Assembly: GCA_016870855.1 (NCBI GenBank)
Contig: VGAF01000030.1
Location: 1 to 11,529 of the forward strand
Direction of reading: 5' to 3'
DNA from: Actinomycetota bacterium
GTDB taxonomy: Bacteria > Actinomycetota > Actinomycetes > Nanopelagicales > Nanopelagicaceae
Length of the DNA stretch: 11,529 nucleotides
The translations under genes and the position numbers were made by a program. Positions 1 through 6,797 of this stretch are shown here, one piece after another (position 1 is the first letter of the stretch; each line of letters starts with the position of its first letter). The notes beneath the pieces are model-generated. The model saw nothing but the letters and a program-made list of their open reading frames with translations. It ran no database searches and was not told where the DNA came from.

Positions 1-1418
1 CTAAGGCCAAAGCTCAAACCGCGGACATTGTCGTTACCAACCACACCTTGCTTGCGATTGAGATTGTTGATTCCCATCCGATCCTGCCCGAACGTGACGC
101 AATCATTCTTGATGAGGCGCACGAGTTCATGGATCGTACGACCCAGGCCGTAACTGAGGAGTTAACTGCGGGACGAGTATCACGCGCAGCCGCTATGGCA
201 AGAAAACATATGCCCGGAAAACTTGCTAGCGCATTTGATAAAGCGGCTGATGCATTTGCCGATGCTCTAGATGGATACAGCCAGGATTACCGAACTAGAA
301 GCGATGAAGAGCGAAGACTTGTTGAGTTACCCGATGAACTTGTTGCGCCGATAAGGAAAGTAAAGGAAGCGGCCGAGGCCGTAGTCGCGGCAATAAATGC
401 AGATAGCGAGATTATCGATCCAGACACTATTGCTGAGCGAGCCCGGGTAAAGGGCGCTGTAAATGAGGTTAAGGCAACCGCCCAAAAACTATTGAAAAAC
501 AGCGATGGCAGCGTCCTCTGGTTTGAACCGAACTTCTCGACTCTCTATCTCGCGCCACTCGATGTCTCATCTGTCCTGCGTGAAAATTTATTCACCCAGA
601 CCCCAGTTATTGCAACGAGCGCGACGCTCTCGGTCGGAAAGAGTTTTGATGCAATTGCGCGAAATCTAGGGATAAGTGGCGAGTTTGAAGATGAAGAAGA
701 TAGCTCTGGGATCGACCCAAGTAACGTGCAGATGTTAGATGTTGGCTCTCCCTTTGATTTTGCCGCTCAAGGAATGCTCTATCTTCCAAAACATCTTCCC
801 GAACCTGGCCGAGATGGCCCAAGTGCCGAAGCGTTAGTTGAGTTAGGTGAATTAATTGATGCTGCAGGAGGTCGAACCCTCGCGCTCTTCTCATCTTGGC
901 GGGGAGTTGAGATGGCTGATGACCATCTACGTCGAGTGCTCGCTGAGCTTCCGATAAAGATCATCACACAAAAACGTGGGGATAGCGTCGGTTCACTTGT
1001 TGATCGCTTCGCAGAAGATCCAACTTCGATTCTTCTTGGCACTATGAGTCTCTGGCAGGGCGTTGATGTTCCAGGTCCTGCTTGCACCTTAGTTGCGATT
1101 GATCGAATTCCATTTCCAAGACCGGATGATCCAGTCATGTCGGCGCGCGCCTCAAAAGCCGATGCATCCGGTGGCTCGGGATTTATGCAGGTCTCACTTC
1201 CACGAGCTGCGCTCTTGCTTGCTCAAGGCACGGGAAGACTAATCCGCTCAATCAAAGATCGGGGAGTTGTTGCAATTCTGGATTCTCGGATAGTAAATAA
1301 GCGCTACGGATCAGTCTTACTAAATTCAATGCCACCGCTCTGGCGCACCGGGGAGGGCGCCGTGGTTAAAGATTCACTCCGCCGGCTCCACCAACAATTC
1401 CAAGAAGCTGGGCGCTAA
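1..1418 (+). CDS. DinG/XPD-like ATP-dependent DNA helicase, 5' end missing
   Basis: This is the C-terminal part of a superfamily 2 helicase of the DinG/XPD group, which unwinds DNA with ATP and is linked to repair and R-loop or damage processing. The frame is open from base 3, so the start lies outside the window; the TTG at 48 is internal because the upstream residues ADIVVTNHTLL match the segment that precedes motif II in DinG proteins. Visible motifs are the Walker B DEAH box (111-122), the TSATL motif (about 615-629), a GTMSLWQGVDVPG motif V (about 1040-1078) and the motif VI segment QGTGRLIRS (1224-1250) with its arginine finger region. Walker A and the Fe-S cysteines would lie upstream and cannot be checked. 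The 3' end overlaps the convergent NUDIX gene by 53 bp. The family call is firm; the exact subtype and role are inferred. Confidence 0.93.
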   Translation, partial: KAKAQTADIVVTNHTLLAIEIVDSHPILPERDAIILDEAHEFMDRTTQAVTEELTAGRVSRAAAMARKHMPGKLASAFDKAADAFADALDGYSQDYRTRSDEERRLVELPDELVAPIRKVKEAAEAVVAAINADSEIIDPDTIAERARVKGAVNEVKATAQKLLKNSDGSVLWFEPNFSTLYLAPLDVSSVLRENLFTQTPVIATSATLSVGKSFDAIARNLGISGEFEDEEDSSGIDPSNVQMLDVGSPFDFAAQGMLYLPKHLPEPGRDGPSAEALVELGELIDAAGGRTLALFSSWRGVEMADDHLRRVLAELPIKIITQKRGDSVGSLVDRFAEDPTSILLGTMSLWQGVDVPGPACTLVAIDRIPFPRPDDPVMSARASKADASGGSGFMQVSLPRAALLLAQGTGRLIRSIKDRGVVAILDSRIVNKRYGSVLLNSMPPLWRTGEGAVVKDSLRRLHQQFQEAGR

Positions 1419-1884
1419 TGGCCGGCCAACTTCTCGCAAAACTGGGATGAAGGTTCACCGCGCTCACTCTTTCGATTGAAAACCAGCGTAAATCAATAGT
1501 TTCGTGGTTGTTCTCAAAGACCATTCCGGCTGGCTCGAGCTCGGCCACAATCGTCTCGTAACTCCAATCGCCATGATCATCGAGATGAGTAAAGCGCGCC
1601 ATGACATGCTGCGCATCAACCCCAATCTCTTCATTGCTCTCGCGAAGCGCAGCCTCAAGAGCGCTTTCATGTGAATCTCTAGCTCCACCGGGAATTCCCC
1701 AAGTATCACCGTTATGAACCCAGGGCGCGCGATGCTGGAGCAGAATCTCATTAGCGCGATAGAGAAGAAGTCCGGCCGCGCCATTTAAGCCCCAATGTTT
1801 GAAGCCGCATTTGCAATTTACCCAACCATCACCATCGCGTGCCGCCATGGTCGCTAGTTTTCCACAGCAATTAGGTATCGGCAC
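1366..1884 (-). CDS. NUDIX hydrolase with N-terminal cysteine pairs
   Basis: A 172-residue NUDIX family pyrophosphohydrolase, which cleaves nucleoside diphosphates linked to another group. The Nudix box is complete at residues 67-89: G67, E73, R81-E82, E85-E86, G88, fitting GX5EX7REUXEEXGU except for Ser at the first hydrophobic position. It is preceded by TWGIPGG, as in MutT-like proteins. The N-terminus carries Cys6-Cys7 and Cys24-x-Cys26 before a KHWGLNGAAG segment, which looks like a small zinc-ribbon-like lead-in. This supports the GTG start at 1884; an ATG at residue 13 (1846-1848) is the alternative and would remove the first cysteine pair. The substrate cannot be told from the sequence; nucleotide-pool cleaning is only one possibility. 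It is convergent with the helicase gene and divergent from the PKD-domain gene. Confidence 0.88.
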   Translation of the reverse strand: MPIPNCCGKLATMAARDGDGWVNCKCGFKHWGLNGAAGLLLYRANEILLQHRAPWVHNGDTWGIPGGARDSHESALEAALRESNEEIGVDAQHVMARFTHLDDHGDWSYETIVAELEPAGMVFENNHETIDLRWFSIERVSAVNLHPSFARSWPAISAQLLGIVGGAGGVNL

Positions 1885-1890
1885 TTTTAC

Positions 1891-1915
1891 GCCCCAATTA
1901 CTTCTAACTTGGGGC
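1891..1915. repeat. Perfect 7-bp inverted repeat in the 32-bp divergent gap
   Basis: GCCCCAA (1891-1897) and TTGGGGC (1909-1915) form a perfect inverted repeat around an 11-nt centre. It fills most of the gap between the NUDIX start (1884, minus) and the PKD-protein start (1917, plus). The G-rich arm lies 1 nt upstream of the plus-strand ATG, and the other arm gives GGGGC 6 nt upstream of the minus-strand GTG, so each arm could double as a ribosome-binding or operator element. TAACTT (1905-1910) fits the loose actinobacterial TANNNT -10 pattern for a leaderless start at 1917. The repeat is seen; its function is inferred. Confidence 0.5.
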
Positions 1916-1916
1916 G

Positions 1917-2642
1917 ATGCGTCGGTTACTCTCCCTCACTCTCATTGCTGCACTGATATTTCCAATTGGCGCTATGGCCGAGGAATGCGATGGCGATACC
2001 TGCATTGAAGTTAGCGCCGATGATGACAACCACTTAGTTATAAGAGTTAAGAAAGGCAAACCAGGTTCTACAACAACATCTTCGCCCTCACCAAACCCAA
2101 CTTCCTCAACCTATCGGAAGCAACCATGGATTCCTTGGTTACCAAAACCAGTTGCAACACCAAGACCAAAGAGTACGAAGGTCGCCAAGCCGCGCGTTAG
2201 AAAGCCAAGAGTAAAAAAGATCAGCGCTACTCAATTAGCGGATCAAGTAAAGCGGATGCTCCCAAGCGGCGTGATTCTTACCCAACCTACGAACGCGGCG
2301 TTGTTGCGAGAACCGGTTAACTTTATGACCACAGTTCCGGCTTCATTCCAGACCGTTATCGTTGTCTTGGAGGTCCCAATTCTGATCACGCTAAAGGCGA
2401 CATATAAGTGGGATTTCGGAGATGGTAAATCCCAGATATCGCATAATCCGGGCGCCCCATATCCAGCCTCACTAATCACCAATAGATACCAAGAAGCCGG
2501 TGAGTACCAAGTTGAGTTGAAAGTTACTTGGAGCGGAACTTGGAGAGCGGGAACCATTTCTGGACCGATTAAGGGGAGTATCACCCAAGCCTTTGAACGC
2601 GATCTAAGCATTCACGGAGCGGACACCACTTTCACTAGATAG
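1917..2642 (+). CDS. Secreted PKD-domain protein
   Basis: A 241-residue protein with a clear Sec signal peptide: Arg-Arg at residues 2-3, a hydrophobic core, and an A-M-A site, with cleavage predicted before Glu22. A low-complexity linker rich in Ser, Thr, Pro, Lys and Arg follows (about residues 48-105), then a folded C-terminal part. The segment with WDFGDG near residues 165-170, followed by NPGAPYP and a GEYQVELKVTW strand, is typical of PKD-like beta-sandwich domains in a family of secreted actinobacterial proteins, recalled from general knowledge. There is no sortase motif or lipobox, so it is probably released or loosely wall-associated, perhaps through the basic linker. The start fits because the signal peptide begins exactly there. 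It appears to be a single-gene unit; the molecular function is unknown. Confidence 0.82.
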   Translation: MRRLLSLTLIAALIFPIGAMAEECDGDTCIEVSADDDNHLVIRVKKGKPGSTTTSSPSPNPTSSTYRKQPWIPWLPKPVATPRPKSTKVAKPRVRKPRVKKISATQLADQVKRMLPSGVILTQPTNAALLREPVNFMTTVPASFQTVIVVLEVPILITLKATYKWDFGDGKSQISHNPGAPYPASLITNRYQEAGEYQVELKVTWSGTWRAGTISGPIKGSITQAFERDLSIHGADTTFTR

Positions 2643-2700
2643 ATATCCACAATTTCAAAGTTTTCTCCCGTGAGCTAGCGCCGGCAAAGATGCTTCGCAC

Positions 2701-3690
2701 ATGACAACTGTTACAACTCCAAGTGATCTATTAGCCGCAGTCCCGTTTCTTATTGGTTACCAACCTAGCGATTCCATCGTTTTGATGTCGCTAAAGGATG
2801 AATCAATAACGATGGCAATTCGAATCGATTTCCCCGATTCGATAAGTAAGAGAGAAGCGAGCGCGCTCGTTGAGAAATTTAGGGGTAGCGATGGCGCGCT
2901 CCTTGTCTCTTACATTCCTGATGGCTGTCTTGATGCCGAGAGCGTGATTCGCCCGCTTATTGAGGCCTTAGATCTAGCCTCGGTTCCACTCCGTGAATCA
3001 ATCGTTATCGTCGGTAATCGATGGCGCTCTTTGATTTGTGGTGACTCCGATTGCTGTCCCTTAGAAGGCTCGCCTCTTCCGGACCTATCCCATTCAAGGA
3101 TTGCAGTGGAGGAGATTGCGCAAGGCAAGTTAATGCCCTTTAAGAATCTAATCGAAATGGCAAACTCACTTGATCCCGAAATAGATGAAGTCATCCTCGA
3201 GATGATGGGAAGAATTGAGCCGATTGACTACGAAAACGATCCAGTTCCATCACAACGCGATGGCGCAAATGCAATACTAGATTTCTTACATGACTTTGAG
3301 GTAGATCGAATTTGTAGGGATAAGAGGCTGGTAGCAAAAGTCCTAGTTAGATTAAAGGACCTCCAAGTCCGTGACTTCGCCCTTGGAAGCATGAATAGTG
3401 AGAATGATCTTTACTTCGATGCTTGGAAATGGCTACTCAAAAAAGCTCCACAAGGATTTATTGCTGTTCCAGCAACGCTCTTTGCGGTCGCTTCTTATGA
3501 ACGAGGCGATGGCGCGATGGCAAATCTCGCGCTCGAGAAGGCTGAGTCTGATCAACCAAATTATTCAATGGTGAATCTGCTTCGCCAACTATTCCGGAGC
3601 GGAAAGCCACCAACGATTTTTACTGAGCTACGGGCCGAACTTCATCCCAAGGTTTGTGCTGCTTTATTCTCGGGTAGCATTTCGGCGTGA
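2701..3690 (+). CDS. DUF4192 domain-containing protein
   Basis: A 329-residue cytoplasmic protein of the actinobacterial DUF4192 family; no biochemical function is established. Family hallmarks are the N-terminal PSDLLAAVPFLIGYQPSDSIV segment (residues 7-27) and a C-terminal alpha-helical part with YERGDGAMANLALEKA and YSMVNLLRQLF, resembling the usual GDGalA repeat region. No signal peptide or membrane segment is visible. The ATG at 2701 has no clear Shine-Dalgarno sequence, and no in-frame start was seen just upstream; leaderless or weak initiation is possible. Its stop overlaps the GTG of ald by 4 nt (GTGA, 3687-3690), so the two are probably co-transcribed and translationally coupled. The family call is strong; its role is unknown. 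Confidence 0.88.
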   Translation: MTTVTTPSDLLAAVPFLIGYQPSDSIVLMSLKDESITMAIRIDFPDSISKREASALVEKFRGSDGALLVSYIPDGCLDAESVIRPLIEALDLASVPLRESIVIVGNRWRSLICGDSDCCPLEGSPLPDLSHSRIAVEEIAQGKLMPFKNLIEMANSLDPEIDEVILEMMGRIEPIDYENDPVPSQRDGANAILDFLHDFEVDRICRDKRLVAKVLVRLKDLQVRDFALGSMNSENDLYFDAWKWLLKKAPQGFIAVPATLFAVASYERGDGAMANLALEKAESDQPNYSMVNLLRQLFRSGKPPTIFTELRAELHPKVCAALFSGSISA

Positions 3691-4790
3691 ACATCGGCGT
3701 TCCCAAAGAGATTAAAAACAATGAGTTTCGCGTCGCCATAACTCCGGCCGGTGTACGAGAGTTTGTAAGCCATGGCCATTCTGTATTTATCGAATCTGGC
3801 GCTGGCCTTGGTTCTGCGATTGCTGATGAAGATTTTAGAAAAGTTGGCGCCACAATCCTTTCTAGCGCTGATGAGGTTTGGGATAAGGCCGAACTAGTTT
3901 TAAAGGTTAAAGAGCCCATTGCTGCGGAGTACAAGCGGATGCGCAAAGGAAAGGCCCTCTTTACCTACCTTCACCTTGCTGCTTTAAAAGAATGTACCGA
4001 TGCGCTAATTGAAAGCGGTATAACTGCAATTGCATATGAGACTGTCGAAGTAAATGGAGCGCTACCTTTACTTGCACCAATGAGTGAAGTTGCGGGCCGA
4101 ATGGCCGCCCAAGTTGGCGCAGCTGCCCTCCAACGAAGCAACGGTGGCCGAGGAGTGCTTCTTGGCGGAGTTCCGGGGGTTAGACCTGGTCGCGTTCTAG
4201 TTCTTGGGGGAGGCATTGCTGGACTGGCTGCCGCGACGATTGCTCATGGAATGCGCGCCGATGTAACAGTTGTCGATCTAAATCATAAGCGGCTAGGCGA
4301 GATTGACCAGATCTTTAATGGAACTGTTAAGACCTTGATGTCGAGCGCTCATGCAATTGAAGAAGAAGCGCTCCAAGCTGATCTCGTGATTGGCGCAGTA
4401 CTAATTCACGGCGCAAAAGCCCCGAAGTTGATTAAAAATGAATTGGTTAAGCGGATGAAAGCTGGTTCGGTTCTGGTGGATATAGCCATCGACCAGGGCG
4501 GTTGTTTCGAGGATTCGCGCCCGACCACTCATGCTGAACCGACCTTTAAAGTCCACGACTCCATCTTCTACTGCGTCGCCAATATGCCCGGTGCCGTCCC
4601 ATTTACATCTACCTATGCGCTATCCAATGCCACCTTGAAGTACGCCATTTCTTTAGCCAATCTCGGGTGGAAAGAGGCGCTACGAAGAGATTCAGGATTG
4701 GCCCTTGGCTTAAATGTCCACGAAGGAAAGATTTTTTACCAAGCGGTCGCAGATGCTCATGGCCTTTCGGGTCATAAGTGGACTTTTTGA
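3687..4790 (+). CDS. ald: Alanine dehydrogenase
   Basis: A 367-residue NAD-dependent L-alanine dehydrogenase that interconverts L-alanine with pyruvate, ammonium and NADH in the cytosol; length is normal for the family (about 370). The N-terminus MNIGVPKEIK is diagnostic. Expected active-site residues are present: Arg15 and Lys75 for pyruvate binding, His96 in YLHLAA as acid/base, and Asp269 in VDIAIDQGGCFEDSRPT. The dinucleotide fold is at 171-179 with glycine pattern GGGIAG, and Asp197 ends the second strand, which favours NAD over NADP. NMPGAVPFTSTYALSNATL (299-317) is also typical. The GTG start overlaps the DUF4192 stop, which argues for coupling. Only 24 bp separate its stop from the SAM-IV aptamer, so the downstream promoter lies partly inside its last codons. 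No terminator was recognised after it. Confidence 0.96.
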   Translation: MNIGVPKEIKNNEFRVAITPAGVREFVSHGHSVFIESGAGLGSAIADEDFRKVGATILSSADEVWDKAELVLKVKEPIAAEYKRMRKGKALFTYLHLAALKECTDALIESGITAIAYETVEVNGALPLLAPMSEVAGRMAAQVGAAALQRSNGGRGVLLGGVPGVRPGRVLVLGGGIAGLAAATIAHGMRADVTVVDLNHKRLGEIDQIFNGTVKTLMSSAHAIEEEALQADLVIGAVLIHGAKAPKLIKNELVKRMKAGSVLVDIAIDQGGCFEDSRPTTHAEPTFKVHDSIFYCVANMPGAVPFTSTYALSNATLKYAISLANLGWKEALRRDSGLALGLNVHEGKIFYQAVADAHGLSGHKWTF

Positions 4791-4807
4791 TTCGCACTTC
4801 CTAGAGT
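4779..4807 (+). promoter_or_regulatory. Putative promoter of the SAM-IV-controlled ABC operon
   Basis: TGGACT (4779-4784) as -35 and TAGAGT (4802-4807) as -10 are separated by exactly 17 bp; each matches 4 of 6 positions of the sigma-70 consensus. The predicted transcription start near 4814 falls at the 5' edge of the aptamer. The same layout precedes the second riboswitch, which raises confidence. The -35 box lies within the last codons of ald. Confidence 0.5.
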
Positions 4808-4814
4808 CCGCCTA

Positions 4815-4920
4815 GGTCACGAGTTCCAGCTTCAAGCCCCGGCTAACTGGACGGCAACCCTCCACCGCGGTGGGGTGCTCCGGGTGAGGACCAGGTCGAG
4901 AATTTCGACAAGCGCGGGTC
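4815..4920 (+). promoter_or_regulatory. SAM-IV riboswitch (copy 1), before the ABC transporter
   Basis: An S-adenosylmethionine-sensing leader closely resembling the mycobacterial SAM-IV aptamer, with the shared core segments AAGCCCCGGCT, CGGCAACCCTCCA, GGTGGGGTGC and CGGGTGA. Helices can be drawn: P1 GGTC (4815-4818) with GACC (4889-4892); P2 TCCAG (4825-4829) with CTGGA (4847-4851); and a 3' hairpin GTCGA (4895-4899) with TCGAC (4905-4909). A pseudoknot is possible between loop CCGCG (4865-4869) and tail CGCGG (4913-4917). It lies before an amino-acid importer and should repress it when SAM is abundant. The expression platform is not obvious: a short hairpin follows, but there is no U-run. 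Confidence 0.93.
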
Positions 4921-4936
4921 TGCAAGAAATTGTCAG

Positions 4937-4953
4937 GTCCAGCGTTATTGGAC
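4937..4953 (+). promoter_or_regulatory. Short hairpin between SAM-IV copy 1 and the lipoprotein start
   Basis: GTCCA (4937-4941) can pair with TGGAC (4949-4953) around a 7-nt loop. GGTCC (4936-4940) could instead pair with GGACC of aptamer P1 (4888-4892), so the two folds are mutually exclusive. There is no T-run, so it is not an intrinsic terminator. It ends 7 nt before the Shine-Dalgarno AAAGG (4961-4965). A role in switching is inferred. Confidence 0.3.
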
Positions 4954-4970
4954 ATCTATGAAAGGCAATA

Positions 4971-5825
4971 ATGAAGAAGCTATTGAAACTAACTCCATTC
5001 ATTCTCGCTGCTCTAGTCCTTTCCGCATGCTCATCATCAGATGAGGGTGGATCTGCTAGCGGCGACACAACTACTTGCTCACCGGATTCACTACAAACAG
5101 TTGAAGCTGGCGTGCTAACAATCGCAACCGGCGAACCTGCTTACTATCCATGGGTAATCGATGATGCCCCAGAAAGTGGCGAAGGTTTTGAAGCCGCGGT
5201 TGCATACGCTGTCGCAGCACAACTTGGCTATGACCAATCTGCCGTCAAATGGGTACGCACAACATTTGATGCCGCAATTGCTCCGGGCCCAAAGACATTC
5301 GACTTCAACCTCCAGCAGTACTCAATTACTGATGAGCGTAAGCAAGTCGTTGATTTCTCATCGCCTTACTACACCTCTAACCAAGCCATCGTCTCATTCA
5401 AGGGAAGCAAGATTGAGGGCGTTACAACCCTTCAGGGCTTGAAAGATGCGGGCGCAAAGTTAGGTGCGGCCGTCTCTACAACCTCGCTTGATGTAATCGA
5501 GACAAACCTTGGTCTTAAGGCATCGGTATTTAACGATAACGCTGCTGCAGTTACTGCCCTTAAGAACAAGCAGATCGATGGTCTTGTAGTCGACCTTCCA
5601 ACCGCCTTCTATCTATCTGCTGTAGAGGTTCCAAATGGAATCATCGTCGGCCAGATTGATGGCAGCGATGCTGGTGACCAAGGATTCGGACTTCTTCTCT
5701 CGAAGGATAATCCGATCACTTCTTGCGTTTCACAAGCAGTTGATGCAATTCGCGATAACGGAACCCTTGCTTCAATCACAGCCCAATGGCTCGCTGATTC
5801 AGCAGGAGCTCCGGTACTCAATTAA
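4971..5825 (+). CDS. Amino-acid ABC transporter substrate-binding lipoprotein (family 3)
   Basis: A 284-residue extracytoplasmic binding protein of solute-binding family 3 (HisJ/GlnH type) that delivers a small amino acid-like ligand to the permease. A lipoprotein signal peptide ends in the lipobox LSAC with Cys20 as the lipidated residue, followed by a Ser/Gly-rich linker. Family features are GVLTIATGEPAYYPWV (47-62), GFEAAVAYAVAAQLG (72-86), SITDERKQVVDFSSPYY (118-134) whose Arg123 is the usual ligand-carboxylate contact, and VDLPTAFYL, whose Asp208 is a likely amino-group contact. Cys36 and Cys252 could form a disulfide. Start support: AAAGG (4961-4965) at good spacing. Because its leader is a SAM-IV riboswitch, the ligand is inferred to be methionine or another sulfur amino acid. 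It is not related to MetQ (NlpA family). Confidence 0.93.
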   Translation: MKKLLKLTPFILAALVLSACSSSDEGGSASGDTTTCSPDSLQTVEAGVLTIATGEPAYYPWVIDDAPESGEGFEAAVAYAVAAQLGYDQSAVKWVRTTFDAAIAPGPKTFDFNLQQYSITDERKQVVDFSSPYYTSNQAIVSFKGSKIEGVTTLQGLKDAGAKLGAAVSTTSLDVIETNLGLKASVFNDNAAAVTALKNKQIDGLVVDLPTAFYLSAVEVPNGIIVGQIDGSDAGDQGFGLLLSKDNPITSCVSQAVDAIRDNGTLASITAQWLADSAGAPVLN

Positions 5826-5849
5826 TTGAACTGAAACTTTAATTGAGTA
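5815..5849 (+). repeat. 11-bp perfect stem-loop between binding-protein and permease genes
   Basis: TACTCAATTAA (5815-5825) is perfectly complementary to TTAATTGAGTA (5839-5849) with a 13-nt loop. The left arm contains the lipoprotein stop codon, and the right arm ends 4 nt before the permease ATG, covering the weak GAG ribosome-binding sequence. It is AT-rich and has no T-run, so it is unlikely to be a strong terminator. By analogy with other binding-protein operons it may protect the upstream message or lower permease translation, so that binding protein exceeds permease. Confidence 0.6.
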
Positions 5850-5853
5850 ATTA

Positions 5854-6765
5854 ATGTCTGATAATCGGGGGCGCGGCACCGGAGATAACTCTGGTTCCGC
5901 GCCTTACGATTTTGGCGGTGCTTGGCAACCAAGTGAAATCGAAGTCGCCCGCCGGATTGCGCGCAAGAAACGGAATCGCAAGAACGCACTCATAGCTGCG
6001 CTTTCAAGCCTCCTAGTCCTTGGGACACTTTTAGTAGTTCTAGTTACTTCGCCCGGTTGGATCACGCTGCGGGACACATTCTTTAAGTGGGCTTATGGCT
6101 TTGAAGTACTCCCAAAGATAATTCTTGGCTTTGGCACAAATGCTACACTTACGCTGATCGCCGGCACATCGGTAGCGCTCCTTGGGCTCCTAATTGCGCT
6201 CATTAGAACTTCAAGATCCCCAGCGCTAACTCCATTTAGATTTCTAGCCACAATTTATGTAGATGTCTTCCGCGGCATTCCAATGCTCCTTGTCATTTTG
6301 CTCGTCGGATTTGGTATCCCTGCTCTTCAATTAAAGGGCGTAACAAATAACGTGTTAATCCTCGGCACAATCGCTGTGATAATCACTTATTCAGCTTATG
6401 TAGCCGAAGTAATTAGAAGTGGAATCCTCACCGTTCACCCGAGCCAACGTGCAGCCGCCCGCTCACTGGGATTGAGCCATATCCAGACGCTCCGCCACGT
6501 TGTTCTCCCGCAAGCTCTAAAGCGGGTAACGCCCCCACTACTAAATGATCTGGTAGCGCTGATTAAGGACACCGGACTGATCTCAATCCTGGGCGTAACT
6601 GATGCAATTAGGGCGGCCCAGATTCAAACAGCTAAGAGCTTTAATTACACGCCTTATGTCATGGCAGCACTTGTTTTTCTTGCGGTAACGATTCCGCTGA
6701 CTCGAATGACGGATCGGATGCTCCGTAATTCCCTTGAGCGCCAGAATGCGCAAGGTCAGGCGTGA
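5854..6765 (+). CDS. Amino-acid ABC transporter permease (PAAT/HisMQ type)
   Basis: A 303-residue inner-membrane permease of the polar amino acid family. Residues 1-44 form an unusually long, hydrophilic cytoplasmic tail with a basic stretch (ARRIARKKRNRKN), so it is longer than the usual 220-250 residues. Likely membrane helices are at about 45-66, 95-117, 142-158, 165-184 and 267-283, with a less certain one near 235-250. The EAA coupling loop is clear: EVIRSGILTVHPSQRAAARSLGLS, at 185-208, is split here as EVIRSGILTVHP then SQRAAARSLGLS and contacts the ATPase. VDVFRGIPMLL (136-146) is a further family signature. Only one permease gene is present, so a homodimer is expected. Its stop overlaps a possible GTG start of the ATPase by 4 nt, and a stem-loop lies just upstream of its own start. 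Confidence 0.94.
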   Translation: MSDNRGRGTGDNSGSAPYDFGGAWQPSEIEVARRIARKKRNRKNALIAALSSLLVLGTLLVVLVTSPGWITLRDTFFKWAYGFEVLPKIILGFGTNATLTLIAGTSVALLGLLIALIRTSRSPALTPFRFLATIYVDVFRGIPMLLVILLVGFGIPALQLKGVTNNVLILGTIAVIITYSAYVAEVIRSGILTVHPSQRAAARSLGLSHIQTLRHVVLPQALKRVTPPLLNDLVALIKDTGLISILGVTDAIRAAQIQTAKSFNYTPYVMAALVFLAVTIPLTRMTDRMLRNSLERQNAQGQA

Positions 6766-6797
6766 ATGGGCCAAGCATGAATGGGTCAGGCATGAGC
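6753..6797 (+). repeat. Three tandem 15-bp repeats at the ATPase translation start
   Basis: AGGTCAGGCGTGAAT (6753-6767), GGGCCAAGCATGAAT (6768-6782) and GGGTCAGGCATGAGC (6783-6797) are degenerate copies of one 15-bp unit in direct tandem. Each carries one in-frame potential start codon (GTG 6762, ATG 6777, ATG 6792) with a G-rich segment just before it. Being a multiple of three, the repeat adds five codons per unit, giving the N-terminal pattern MNGPS-MNGSG-MSTPV. Confidence 0.75.

Noticed and set aside
779..1138. Minus-strand open frame of 119 codons inside the helicase gene
   Set aside because: It lies opposite conserved helicase motifs and has no domain features; it is a shadow frame.
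4815..4920. SAM-I (S-box) or SAM-II class for the leaders
   Set aside because: The order of core segments and the 3' loop-tail pseudoknot follow the mycobacterial SAM-IV sequence closely, including GCCCCGGCT and CGGCAACCCTCCA, in an actinobacterial context.
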